64,000 nucleotides of DNA, from positions 33,015 through 97,014 of the forward strand of contig DATHNE010000261.1 of the NCBI GenBank assembly GCA_035486355.1, in the 5' to 3' direction. Below are positions 43,546-52,245 of this stretch, one piece after another; positions within the stretch are counted from its first letter, which is position 1; the number at the start of each line of letters is the position of its first letter. Below the pieces are notes generated by a model. The model was not told the DNA's origin, searched no databases, and saw nothing but the letters and a program-made list of their open reading frames with translations. A program made the translations under genes and the position numbers. Source of the stretch: Palsa-883 sp035486355. GTDB lineage: Bacteria > Pseudomonadota > Alphaproteobacteria > Acetobacterales > Acetobacteraceae.

Positions 43546-44612
43546 TGCAGAACCCACTTGTTCCAGTACGTACTGACCTTGGCGCGATTGTCCGACCACC
43601 ACCTGATATCGTTCCGGAACCCCTTCGATTTCGTCCAAGGCACGTTTGTCGCCGGGTCCATCAGTTGTGGTGCCGTGTGCGGATACGCCTTCTGGTTCAC
43701 CGGGATCGCCTTGTACGCGCCCAGCCAGCGCGCCTGCACCTCGGGGCTGAGGCTATAATCGATGAACTTCACACCTTCCGCCATCTTGGGCGTGCCCTTG
43801 GTGATGCCATAGGCCTGCGCCAGCACCTGGTTCTGCGCCCACTGCGCCGCCACCTTGGCGCCGCCATCGGCCGCCACCTGCACGCGCGTGCTCCAGATGA
43901 CCGCCAGCACCGCATCCTTGTTCGCCAGCATCTGCGCCGACAGCGCACCGGTATCCCAGAACTTCGGCACCGATGCCTTGATGCGCGACAGCGACTTGAA
44001 CGCGCGGTCGATGTCGATCGGATACACCTTGTCCACCGGCACGCCGTCAGCAATCAGCGCCAGCTCCAGGTTCGGTGCGCCCGACGCCATGTCGGCCAGG
44101 GTGCGTGGCCCCGGAAACGCCTTCACGTCCCAGAACTGTTCCCAGTTCATCGGCTCCTTGCCGACGGCGAACGCCGTGGTGTTGAACCCGTTGACAAACG
44201 CATAGACGAACGAGCCCACCTGATACGTACTACGCACACTGGGATCGATGTCGTCAGGGTTGGTGTATTTGAATTCCTTGTAGGGTAACGGCTCCAGCGC
44301 GCCGGCGTGTTCCAGGTCCAGCAGCACGTCGTCGCCGGTATCGATCACATCGATATCGACTTGGCCTGCCTTGAACATCGCCAGCAGCTTGGCCGCGGTG
44401 GAAGCGGCTGGGACGATCTCGATCCCGGTGGCCTCGCGGAACGGGTCGTAGACCGTCTTCTTCTTCACTTCGTCGAATACGCCGCCGGGCGTGCGCACCA
44501 CCAGTTGCTGCGCTGCAATAGCGCGGCGGGTCCAGATCAACGGTGCGGCGAGCGGCACGGTCATCGCGGCCTGCAGCAAGCGGCGGCGTGTCGGTGTTGG
44601 GCGGAGGATCAT
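43542..44612 (-). CDS. ABC transporter substrate-binding protein, polyamine/opine type
   Basis: 356 residues. N-terminal TRRRLLQAAMTVPLAAPLIWTRRAIAA has a twin-arginine-like motif and a cleavage site after AIAA, so export may be by Tat. Family features: VVRTPGGVFDEVKKKTVYDPFREATGIEIVP, LLAMFKAGQVDIDVIDTGDDVLLDLEHAGALEPL, KAFPGPRTLADMA (PotD/IdiA-like extracellular solute-binding fold). First gene of the PotFGHI-like importer operon. Confidence 0.9.
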   Translation of the reverse strand: MILRPTPTRRRLLQAAMTVPLAAPLIWTRRAIAAQQLVVRTPGGVFDEVKKKTVYDPFREATGIEIVPAASTAAKLLAMFKAGQVDIDVIDTGDDVLLDLEHAGALEPLPYKEFKYTNPDDIDPSVRSTYQVGSFVYAFVNGFNTTAFAVGKEPMNWEQFWDVKAFPGPRTLADMASGAPNLELALIADGVPVDKVYPIDIDRAFKSLSRIKASVPKFWDTGALSAQMLANKDAVLAVIWSTRVQVAADGGAKVAAQWAQNQVLAQAYGITKGTPKMAEGVKFIDYSLSPEVQARWLGAYKAIPVNQKAYPHTAPQLMDPATNVPWTKSKGFRNDIRWWSDNRAKVSTYWNKWVLQ

Positions 44613-44699
44613 TCCGCGTCTCCTTGTTCAGCAACCTGGAAACGGCAGCATGACGCATCCGACACCAACGGCAAGCCCGCAGATGCGAGAGCGACAGGC

Positions 44700-45836
44700 T
44701 CAAGCGCTGGTTAGCACCGCGCGTGGCAGTGCGGTCAGCAGCTCCGGCCCCGTCCCCGTCACCAGCACCGTCTCGCTCAGCGACGCACCGCCCGCGGACG
44801 CGTACATATGAAACACCATACCCGGCTCGATCGCCCACTCCGCCTCGGGATGAAAGATACGGGTGAAATCACTCGTGCGCGGCCCCGACGGCGCGTACAA
44901 TCCGAGCGTGTAACCCGTGATGTTCTCGTAACTATCGCGCAGACCCTCGTGCAGCACATCGTCCCGCAGAATGGCATCAACCTCACGCGCCACCGCGCCC
45001 GGCCGCATCGCCGCGATCTGACGGTCCTGGATCGCGGCGAGACGCAGCCCGGCCTCCATCAGCCCTGGCGCCGGCGCGCCCACCGCCACGCACCGCATCG
45101 TCCGCGCGCTGTAGCCTGCAATGCGCGGCGTCAGCTCGATATGAACAATGTCGCCGTCGCGCAGCGCCGTGTCTTCCAGATGCCCGTGCAGGAAGTCCCA
45201 CCCGCGCCCGGCGGTGATCGGACCCGGCGGCCCCGGATCAGCCCCCAACTCCATGAACGCATCCATCGCCACCCGCGCTGCCTCACGCTGGTTGACCCCC
45301 ACCCGACACACCGCCGCAGAGCGCCGCAGCGCCTCATCCGCAATACCGGCCACCTGTCGCAGCAACGCGATCTCTGCCGGCGACTTGATCAATCGCAACC
45401 GCCAGACGATGTCCCCAATGTCGACGAACTGTGCCCCAGGCAGGGCAGCCTGCATGCGGGCGAAGCGCGCCAGCGGCATGCAGTACGAGTTGTAGTCCAG
45501 TCCCATCCGCGCCCGCGCCAGCCCACGCCGCGCCAACGCCTCGCGCAGCACCGGCATCGGGTCCTGCCAGTCACGGAAGGTGGGCACATCCTCGATCCAG
45601 CTGCGTTGCCGGCACGGCGTCGCGTCCAGCGCGCGGATCAGGAAGAATGGCTCGCCCTCCAGCGGGATCCCCACGCAGCGCCAGCGGTTTTCCGAGTTGC
45701 CGTAGCCGGTCAGCCAGGTCATCGCCTCGATCTCATCGAACAGCGCGACATCGACCGCAGCCTCCCGCATGCGGTCTCGCAAGTGGGCAACACGCCCAGC
45801 GAACTCGGCGGCGGAAAAGATCGGGTGGGTGCCCAT
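44700..45836 (-). CDS. M24-fold (pita-bread) hydrolase, creatinase-like, metal ligands missing
   Basis: 378 residues: creatinase N-domain (~1-150) and M24 C-domain. In metal-dependent M24 peptidases the first ligands lie in a D-x-G...GY-x-x-D-x-T-R segment; here it reads VHIELTPRIAGYSARTMRC, with Glu-Leu and Ala where the two Asp should be. The His (GHLEDTAL region) and the Glu pair are only partly kept. This pattern is that of creatinase and similar metal-free C-N hydrolases. Placed upstream of the polyamine-type importer and two amine oxidases, in the same direction, it may hydrolyse an imported guanidino or amide compound. Confidence 0.8.
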   Translation of the reverse strand: MGTHPIFSAAEFAGRVAHLRDRMREAAVDVALFDEIEAMTWLTGYGNSENRWRCVGIPLEGEPFFLIRALDATPCRQRSWIEDVPTFRDWQDPMPVLREALARRGLARARMGLDYNSYCMPLARFARMQAALPGAQFVDIGDIVWRLRLIKSPAEIALLRQVAGIADEALRRSAAVCRVGVNQREAARVAMDAFMELGADPGPPGPITAGRGWDFLHGHLEDTALRDGDIVHIELTPRIAGYSARTMRCVAVGAPAPGLMEAGLRLAAIQDRQIAAMRPGAVAREVDAILRDDVLHEGLRDSYENITGYTLGLYAPSGPRTSDFTRIFHPEAEWAIEPGMVFHMYASAGGASLSETVLVTGTGPELLTALPRAVLTSA

Positions 45837-45868
45837 GGCGTCGATTTAATACCGCATTACCGTTGTCA

Positions 45869-45884
45869 TGGCACGCGGATTGCT
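45869..45884 (+). promoter_or_regulatory. Sigma-54 (RpoN) promoter
   Basis: TGGCACGCGGATTGCT matches the RpoN consensus TGGCACG-N4-TTGC(A/T) at every conserved base, with GG (45870-45871) and GC (45882-45883) separated by exactly 10 nt. Transcription would begin about 45895, 25 nt before the start of the amino-acid binding protein. This predicts nitrogen- or effector-dependent activation by an NtrC-type protein. Confidence 0.8.
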
Positions 45885-45919
45885 GGCACGGTCACGATGC
45901 TTCTGGGGAGACAACTATC

Positions 45920-46708
45920 ATGCGACGACTGGGCTTGATTCTGGCGCTGACGCTGCTGCCCGCATTGGGCTTCGCGCAGACGCCCCAACTGGCGGATGGC
46001 GGCAAACTCACCTGGGGCGTGTCCGTCACCTTTCCGCCGTTCGAATATCAGGACAACGGCAAGCCGGTCGGCTTCGATGTCGATCTGGTTGATGCACTGA
46101 CGAAGCAGATGAACCTGACATCCAACATCATGCCGATCGAGTTCAAGGGCCTGATCCCGGCGCTGGAAGGCAAGCGCGTCGATGTCATCGTCAGCGGCAT
46201 GTACATCAATCCGCAACGGCTCGAGGTCGCGGACATGGTGCCCTATCTGCTGGTGGGCAATCAGATCGTGGTGAAGCAGGGCAATCCGAAGAAGATCGAA
46301 AGCCGCGTGTCACTGTGCGGCCTCAGCGTTGCCGCGCCGGTCGCCACGGTGTTCGAGGCCGCAGCGAAACAGGCCAGCGCCGACTGCAAGGCCGCCGGCA
46401 AGCCGGAAGTCAGCCTGCTATCGCTGGCCGGCACCACCGCTTGCGCGCTCGCGCTGACCCAAGGCCGGGCGGATGCGATCATCGTCTCCACGCCGACGGT
46501 CGCCGCGCTGATAAAGGAAACGCCTGACACGTATGAGTCCGCGGGCGCGCCATTCAACGCAGACACCAAGGTCGGCATCGCGGTCCGCAAGGACAATCCC
46601 GCGCTGACCGCCGAGGTGACCAAGGCGCTGCAAGCCTTGGTGAAGAACGGCAGCTATGACGCTCTGCTGAAGAAGTGGGCGATGCCGAACGGCAGCTCGG
46701 CCTTCTGA
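45920..46708 (+). CDS. Polar amino acid ABC transporter substrate-binding protein
   Basis: 262 residues from ATG 45920 (GGGGAG upstream). Signal peptide MRRLGLILALTLLPALGFAQ. SBP_bac_3 fold: LTWGVSVTFPPFEYQDNGKPVGFDVDLVDAL, IPALEGKRVDVIVSGMYINPQR, GIAVRKDNPALTAEV. Preceded by a consensus sigma-54 promoter, first of a three-gene importer plus a dioxygenase. Confidence 0.93.
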   Translation: MRRLGLILALTLLPALGFAQTPQLADGGKLTWGVSVTFPPFEYQDNGKPVGFDVDLVDALTKQMNLTSNIMPIEFKGLIPALEGKRVDVIVSGMYINPQRLEVADMVPYLLVGNQIVVKQGNPKKIESRVSLCGLSVAAPVATVFEAAAKQASADCKAAGKPEVSLLSLAGTTACALALTQGRADAIIVSTPTVAALIKETPDTYESAGAPFNADTKVGIAVRKDNPALTAEVTKALQALVKNGSYDALLKKWAMPNGSSAF

Positions 46709-46710
46709 TC

Positions 46711-47436
46711 GTGCACGCCTCGCTGTTCCAGCCCGCGCTGCTGGCGCAGTACCTGGTCAGCGCGGACTTCTTCAACGGCGGCGTCATGACGCTGTGGCTG
46801 AGCATCGCCGCGCTGGCGGTGGGCCTGGTGATCGGCCTGCTGCTGGCGGTCGGTCAGGAGGCGCCTTGGTCGCCGGTGCGCATGCTGGTGTGGGCGTATA
46901 TCTGGTTGTTCCGCGGCACGCCGGTGCTGCTGCAACTGGTGTTCGCCTTCAACGTACTGCCGGCTTTCGGTGTGTTGCTGCCCGGCTTCGCCTGCGCGGT
47001 GCTGGCACTGGGGCTGAACGAGGGCGCGTATATGGCAGAGATCATGCGCTCCGGCATTCGTGCGGTGGGGCCGGGGCAGCGGTTAGCGGCACGCGCCCTG
47101 GGGTTGGAAGACGCCAAGGTGATGCGTTGGGTCGTGCTACCGCAGGCTCTGCGCATCGTCATCCCCCCCATCGGTAATCAGTTCATTGGTATGTTGAAAC
47201 TATCTGCCCTCGTATCAGTGATCGGCGTGAAGGAGCTGCTACTGGTGGCAGACGAAACCGCGTCGGGGAACTTCCGCTATATCGAGACGCTGACGGCCGC
47301 GGGCATCTACTACCTGGTGCTGACCACCGTGTTCATGGCGATCCAATCGGTGATCGAACGTAGCCTGCGGCGGCGGCGGGTCACGTCACGTCAGGCAACA
47401 CCGGCGCTAGAAGCGCGGCTGGAGGTGATCAGATGA
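46711..47436 (+). CDS. Polar amino acid ABC transporter permease
   Basis: 241 residues from GTG 46711, 2 bp after the previous stop. HisM/GlnP family: early VMTLWLSIAALAVGLVIGLLLAVG, FRGTPVLLQLVFAFNVLP, EAA motif RLAARALGLEDAKVMRWVVLPQALRIVIPPIGNQFIGMLKLSALVSVIG. The single permease probably forms a homodimer. Confidence 0.92.
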   Translation: MHASLFQPALLAQYLVSADFFNGGVMTLWLSIAALAVGLVIGLLLAVGQEAPWSPVRMLVWAYIWLFRGTPVLLQLVFAFNVLPAFGVLLPGFACAVLALGLNEGAYMAEIMRSGIRAVGPGQRLAARALGLEDAKVMRWVVLPQALRIVIPPIGNQFIGMLKLSALVSVIGVKELLLVADETASGNFRYIETLTAAGIYYLVLTTVFMAIQSVIERSLRRRRVTSRQATPALEARLEVIR

Positions 47437-48170
47437 ACTGCCTGCTGGATGCCGCGGCGATCTGGAAGCGGTTCGGCACGAACGACGTGCTGAAGGGTGT
47501 CGATCTGTCGGTGACGCAGGGCGAGTGTCTGGTGGTGCTGGGACCGTCGGGGTCCGGCAAGTCGACAATGCTGCGGTGTTTGAACCTGCTGGAACCAATT
47601 GCCTCCGGCAGCATCCGCTTCGAAGGGCAGGAGATCGCCGGCCTGCCACGCAAGCAGGCCGCGGCGCTGCGCCGGCGCATGGGCATGGTGTTCCAGAACT
47701 TCGAGCTGTTCCCGCATCTGACAGCGCTGGACAATATCGCTTTCGGACCAATCCGGGTGAAGAACACGCCGATCAAGCAGGCGCGGGAGCTGGCAGGACA
47801 TCTGCTGGGCAAGGTGCATCTGCCGGACAAGGCCGAGGCGTATCCCGACGAACTGTCCGGCGGCCAGCAGCAGCGCGTGGCGATCGCGCGTGCGCTGGCG
47901 ATGGAGCCGGCGTTGATGTTGTACGACGAGCCGACCAGCGCACTGGACCCCGAGACCGTGGGCGAGGTGCTGAACGTGATGCAGGAGCTGGCCGACGAGG
48001 GCATGACCACCATCGTGGTGACGCATGAGCTGGGATTCGCCCGGCGCGCGGCGGACGAGGTGGTGTTCATGGACGAGGGCCAGGTGGCGCATCGCGCGCC
48101 GGTAGACGCGTTCTTCCACGGCGGCGCCCCGGACCGGGTGGCGCGTTTCCTCACGCGGATGCATGGTTGA
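47433..48170 (+). CDS. Polar amino acid ABC transporter ATP-binding protein
   Basis: 245 residues, ATGA overlap with the permease. Walker A GPSGSGKST, signature LSGGQQQRVAIARAL, Walker B LMLYDEPTSALDPE, H-loop VVTHELGFAR. GlnQ/HisP-like (MVFQNFELFPHLTALDN). Confidence 0.94.
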   Translation: MNCLLDAAAIWKRFGTNDVLKGVDLSVTQGECLVVLGPSGSGKSTMLRCLNLLEPIASGSIRFEGQEIAGLPRKQAAALRRRMGMVFQNFELFPHLTALDNIAFGPIRVKNTPIKQARELAGHLLGKVHLPDKAEAYPDELSGGQQQRVAIARALAMEPALMLYDEPTSALDPETVGEVLNVMQELADEGMTTIVVTHELGFARRAADEVVFMDEGQVAHRAPVDAFFHGGAPDRVARFLTRMHG

Positions 48171-48175
48171 GGTTC

Positions 48176-48268
48176 GCCGTCATGCTGGGCGCAGGCTCGG
48201 CATCCACGCCTTTCTTCGTATGGACACCGCGGGGCGTGGATGCCGGTGCCAAGCACCGGCATGACGGC
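48176..48268. repeat. Inverted repeat with CGTCATGC/GCATGACG ends
   Basis: Left arm (48176-48210) begins GCCGTCATGCTGGGC and ends CGGCATCCACGCC; the right arm (48233-48268) on the other strand begins GCCGTCATGCCGGTG and also ends CGGCATCCACGCC. It sits between the ATPase and dioxygenase genes of one transcript, so it may reduce downstream expression or stabilise the upstream mRNA. Confidence 0.7.
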
Positions 48269-48286
48269 GGGGAGAGCGCCAGGGAG

Positions 48287-49357
48287 ATGACAATGACCGC
48301 ACTGTTCGAACCAATCGACACCCAAGCCGCCTGGCGCGGTGACGAACTTGCCAACTCCCCCGCCTGGCGCCGCGCCCTGACCGCCACGGAACTGACCGCC
48401 CTGGAACGCGCCACCGCCGGCGCCCGCACCGCCCCCCTGCCCGGCTTCCGCAAGGAGGCCTTCGCGGTGCCCGAACTGGCCCCGCTCTTCGCCTGGATGG
48501 TCGAGCAACTGGAACGCGGCCCTGGCGTCGTGCGCCTGTCCGGCGTGCCCGCGGCCAGCATGGCGCGCGACGACCTGAAGCGTCTGTTCTGGGGCTTCTG
48601 CGTCAACTTGGGCTGGCCAGTGTATCAGACCTCGGCCGGCGAAGTGCTGGGCGAGGTGAAGGACGAAACCGGCACTGGCGCCGCGCTGACCTATGACGGC
48701 CCCGGCCCACTGAAATCCGCCCGCACCATCGCACGCTCCACCGGCCCGTTGCGCTTCCACACCGACAAGACCGACTTGCTATGCCTGCTCTGCGCCACCA
48801 ACGCGATCGATGGCGGCGTGTCGAAGGTCGTCTCCAGCGTCACGCTGCACAACGAGATCGCCAAGCGGCGCCCGGACCTGTTACGCGTGTTATACCAACC
48901 TTATTGGCGCATGCGTCCGACCGACGAGGAAGGCACCCGCGAGGACCGCGTGTTCCCCATGCCCGTCTTCGCCCGCGCCGCCGATGGCAGCTTCACCAGC
49001 CAGTACTCACGCACCTATATCAGCCAGGCACAGGAAGTGCCCGAGGTACCACACCTGACCGATGCACAGACCGAGGCGATGGACCTGATCCATGCCATCG
49101 GCGAAGAAGTCTGCCTGCGCGCGCCCTTCGAAGTCGGCGACATGCAGTTCCTCAACCAGCACGTCACCTATCACGGGCGCACCCAGTTCACCGACGACGC
49201 GGCAACCGGCCGCTCACGCGTGTTGTTGCGTATCTGGCTAGCGGCGCCATTCACCCGGATGCTACCCGATGGCAACGCGGTGCAGTGGGGGAATACGCGA
49301 CCGGGCGCGTTGCGCGGTGGCGCACTCGTGGGGAAGACGGCGCTATTGGCGGCGTGA
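48287..49357 (+). CDS. TauD/TfdA-like Fe(II)/2-oxoglutarate dioxygenase
   Basis: 356 residues (ATG 48293 is an alternative nearer the AGGGAG). Facial triad: His158 and Asp160 in RFHTDKTDLL and the distal His296 in VTYHGRTQF. SRVLLRIWLAA is the usual C-terminal Arg region for 2-oxoglutarate. KLFW-like GWPVYQTSAGEVLGEV and PLKSARTIARSTGPL regions are typical of a TauD subfamily that is often next to amino acid importers. It may hydroxylate the imported amino acid or a derivative. Confidence 0.88.
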   Translation: MTMTALFEPIDTQAAWRGDELANSPAWRRALTATELTALERATAGARTAPLPGFRKEAFAVPELAPLFAWMVEQLERGPGVVRLSGVPAASMARDDLKRLFWGFCVNLGWPVYQTSAGEVLGEVKDETGTGAALTYDGPGPLKSARTIARSTGPLRFHTDKTDLLCLLCATNAIDGGVSKVVSSVTLHNEIAKRRPDLLRVLYQPYWRMRPTDEEGTREDRVFPMPVFARAADGSFTSQYSRTYISQAQEVPEVPHLTDAQTEAMDLIHAIGEEVCLRAPFEVGDMQFLNQHVTYHGRTQFTDDAATGRSRVLLRIWLAAPFTRMLPDGNAVQWGNTRPGALRGGALVGKTALLAA

Positions 49358-49408
49358 CGGTTCCCGTGCGTCCCACCGATCGACCCGGGCCACGGACGCA
49401 TTGCAAAT

Positions 49409-49578
49409 TTCACCACGAAGGCACGAAGTCGACGAAGCTGCAGGGGCCACGGCGCCGCGCACGGTGTGGCAACGGCGTTTGTTGGCTCCGCGCGAAGCCC
49501 AACAAACACCTTTGCCTGATGCCGGCGCTCGATGCGTTGCCCCGGTCAGCCTCGCGGACTTGGTGCCTTCGTGGTGAA
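49409..49578. mobile_element. MITE-like element with 22-bp terminal inverted repeats
   Basis: The outer 22 bp of each end (left TTCACCACGAAGGCACGAAG..., 49409-49430; right 49557-49578) are reverse complements with a single mismatch (G/C). A second, inner palindrome GTTTGTTGG/CCAACAAAC lies at 49477-49507. 170 bp, no coding potential. It fills most of the 275 bp before the FMN oxidase gene. The related family is probably non-autonomous; no transposase is in the window. Confidence 0.7.
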
Positions 49579-49632
49579 TCTGCCCGACCGATGGTAGCGT
49601 TCCGCAACCAGATCTGAAGCAACGGACCGCGT

Positions 49633-50838
49633 ATGATCACGATCGACTCCGCCATCAATATCGACGACCTGAAGCGGCTGGCGAAGCGGCGCCTGCCGAA
49701 GATCATGTTCGACTTCATCGAAGGTGGCGTCGACGACGAGGCCGGCCTGACCACCAACGCCAACGCGTTCCGCAACCTCCGCCTGGTGCCGCGCTATTAT
49801 ATCGACAGTTCCAAACGCGAGCAGAAGAGCACCATCTTCGGCCAGACCTTCGCCGCCCCGTTCGGCATCGCGCCGACCGGCATGGCGGGGGCCTTCCGCA
49901 AGGATGCCGAACGCTTCCTCGCCATGGGCGCCGCTGAGAAGAACGTGCCGTACCTGATGTCCGGCGCCTCCAACCTGTCGATGCAGGACGGCGCGAAGCT
50001 GGCCGGCAAGAACCTCTGGTACCAGATCTATGGCTCCAAAAACCGGTCGTTCCAGCTCGATCTGGTGAAACGCGCGAAAGACCTGGGGCTGAACACGATC
50101 GCCGTCACCTGCGACGTGCCGGTGTCATCGAACCGCGAACGCAACCGTCGCAATGGCTTCGTCCGTCCGCTGCGCATGTCGCTGCCAACGATCCTGGAAG
50201 CCATGCTGCACCCGGAATGGATGATCAACTACTTCCGCCACGGCGGCCTGCCGTATTTCGCCAACTGGCGCCCCTATGCCAAGCCCGACGCCACCACGGA
50301 CGACGTCGCCGACCTGTTCGCGAAGGAGACGCCAGACGCCAGCCAGACCTGGAACGATATCGAGGCGATCCGCGCCGCCTGGCCCGGCAAGCTGATGATC
50401 AAGGGCATCATGCACCCGGAGGACGCCCGCATCGCCATCTCGCTCGGCGTCGACGGTATCATCGTCTCCAACCATGGGGCACGGCAGTTGGACAACATGC
50501 CGTCGCCGCTGGACATGCTGCCGATGATCCGCAACGCCGTCGGACCGGACGTGAAGTTGCTGCTCGACAGCGGCGTGCGGCGCGGATCGGACATCGTCGC
50601 GGCGATCTGTTGCGGTGCCGATTTCGTGCTCTCGGGCCGCGCGGTGCTGTACGGCGTGACGGCGGGTGGCCTGGCGGGGGTCACCAAGGCGGTTTCGATC
50701 CTACAACGCGAGATCGATCTGGTCCTGGGCCAGATCGGCGCGGTGAATATCGCCGCACTCGGGCCGCATTATTTGCTCGAGACGGTGTGGGCGGAGGAGG
50801 AACGGCGCAACTCGGGGGCAATGGCCCGTCGCGTGTGA
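49633..50838 (+). CDS. FMN-dependent alpha-hydroxy-acid oxidase/L-lactate dehydrogenase
   Basis: 401 residues. INIDDLKRLAKRRLPKIMFDFIEGGVDDEAG start is characteristic; the active-site His is His281 in VSNHGARQLDNMPS, and the FMN phosphate/barrel motif LLLDSGVRRGSDIVAA follows. LldD/glycolate oxidase family, cytoplasmic or membrane-associated; oxidises L-lactate, mandelate or similar 2-hydroxy acids. Substrate not resolved. Confidence 0.93.
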   Translation: MITIDSAINIDDLKRLAKRRLPKIMFDFIEGGVDDEAGLTTNANAFRNLRLVPRYYIDSSKREQKSTIFGQTFAAPFGIAPTGMAGAFRKDAERFLAMGAAEKNVPYLMSGASNLSMQDGAKLAGKNLWYQIYGSKNRSFQLDLVKRAKDLGLNTIAVTCDVPVSSNRERNRRNGFVRPLRMSLPTILEAMLHPEWMINYFRHGGLPYFANWRPYAKPDATTDDVADLFAKETPDASQTWNDIEAIRAAWPGKLMIKGIMHPEDARIAISLGVDGIIVSNHGARQLDNMPSPLDMLPMIRNAVGPDVKLLLDSGVRRGSDIVAAICCGADFVLSGRAVLYGVTAGGLAGVTKAVSILQREIDLVLGQIGAVNIAALGPHYLLETVWAEEERRNSGAMARRV

Positions 50839-50887
50839 CACGTCGTCGCAGAGAGATTGACCGGATGCGCCTGGTCGCGTCGCACCC

Positions 50888-51346
50888 TCAAAGTGGATTG
50901 GGGCCGACAATTTCCCACCGATGGCGCTCCAACAGCTTGCCGCGCTCCTCGTGGTCCATCGGGGGGCCATCAGCGAGCGCCTCGATGTATCCACCCGCCT
51001 CCGCCGGCGTATAAAGGAACAGCACGCGGCCGGTTTCCGCGCCCGTATTCTTCCAGGCATGCGGAACGTCTCGCGGCATGAACGCACAGGTGCCGGGCCC
51101 ACCGACGGTGATCTCGTCGCCGATCTTGAAGGTAAACTCGCCCGCCAGCACCCAGGCAACCTCGTCACTGTCGTGGTGCAGATGGTGCAGGCTGGAGGTG
51201 CCCGGCGGCAGCGTCTCCTCGAACATCATGATGCTCTGCGCGGTTTCGTGCCCAAGCAGCTTCAATGCGAAAGAGCGGCCCGGCGTCGGCGAGGCGACCT
51301 GCTTTCCGCCACCGGCGGGGACGACAAAACCCTTCCCTGTGCGCAT
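50888..51346 (-). CDS. Cupin-fold protein
   Basis: 152 residues, single cupin domain. SLHHLHHDSDEVAWVLAGEFTFKIGDEITVGGPGTCAFMPRDVPHAWKNTG gives the two conserved cupin motifs with three His, one Glu and a final His, so a metal site is likely. Family members include dioxygenases and isomerases as well as non-enzymatic sensors; function not assignable. Convergent with the FMN oxidase gene. Confidence 0.8.
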   Translation of the reverse strand: MRTGKGFVVPAGGGKQVASPTPGRSFALKLLGHETAQSIMMFEETLPPGTSSLHHLHHDSDEVAWVLAGEFTFKIGDEITVGGPGTCAFMPRDVPHAWKNTGAETGRVLFLYTPAEAGGYIEALADGPPMDHEERGKLLERHRWEIVGPNPL

Positions 51347-51501
51347 GGCAGCGAACCTCCCTGTGGCGGGCGAAGGATAGGTCCCGATCGATCAAGCCAC
51401 AACCAGGAGGTCCGCCCAGGAGGTCCGCCGAGTGTTCGCCGAGACGCCCGAGGGCGAGCTGGGTTGGATCGCGCGGCGATCCAACCCGCGCTCGAGCCGC
51501 A

Positions 51502-52245
51502 TCATGCCGCGGTGTGCGCCGCACCAGAGACCCGACCGCGCGCTCCCACCGGCCGCCGCGTCAGGTGTCCGAGGCCCGCATGGACGACCGCGGCAAACAC
51601 CGCGCCGACCACCGGGGCGATGAGATACAGCCATGCGTCAGTGAAATTGCCGGTCGCCACCATGGGTCCCAAAGCCCGGGCCGGGTTGAAGGCCGCACCG
51701 GTCAGCATGCCGCCCATCAGGATGTTAAGGACCAGCGTCATGCCGATCGCCAGCGGGGCGAGCTGGGCTGCACGGCCGGCCACGGCGGTAGAGAGCACGG
51801 TGGTGACCAGGAAGAAGCCAAGCGCGGCCTCGACCACGAAGCCGGCCAGCGGCGTTACGGTCACCGTGGCCGATCCGACGGCGAGCGCATGCGCCAGCGC
51901 CGGGACGCCAAGTCCGGTGCCGGTGCCGCCGAGGACGAAGCGCAGCAGTTCCGCCCCGACCACGCCGCCGACGAGCTGCGCGGCGATATAGGCGAGGGCC
52001 TCGCCAAGGCCGATCGCGCCCGCCGCCAGCACACCCACAGTGACCGCGGGGTTGACGTGGCCGCCCGAGATCGGGCCGTAGGCACCAGCAAAGACGAAGA
52101 CCACGAGGCCATGGGCAAGCGCGATTCCCACCAACCCGGCCGGACCAGCCCCGCCAAGCAGGACGCCCGCGCCGGCGCCGATGAAAACCAGGGTGAACGT
52201 GCCGATGAATTCAGCGAGCAGCTTCGCTGGCAGTGTGTGCGACAT
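51502..52245 (-). CDS. aqpZ: Aquaporin (MIP family)
   Basis: 247 residues from ATG 52245. Six TM helices and the two NPA boxes HVNPAVTVGVL and FNPARALGPM; the Ar/R arginine follows the second box. Loop residues resemble AqpZ rather than GlpF (no GlpF-specific Asp after the second NPA). Water (or small solute) channel in the inner membrane. Downstream, between 51347 and 51501, there is only a short duplicated GGAGGTCCGCC block. Confidence 0.88.
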   Translation of the reverse strand: MSHTLPAKLLAEFIGTFTLVFIGAGAGVLLGGAGPAGLVGIALAHGLVVFVFAGAYGPISGGHVNPAVTVGVLAAGAIGLGEALAYIAAQLVGGVVGAELLRFVLGGTGTGLGVPALAHALAVGSATVTVTPLAGFVVEAALGFFLVTTVLSTAVAGRAAQLAPLAIGMTLVLNILMGGMLTGAAFNPARALGPMVATGNFTDAWLYLIAPVVGAVFAAVVHAGLGHLTRRPVGARGRVSGAAHTAA

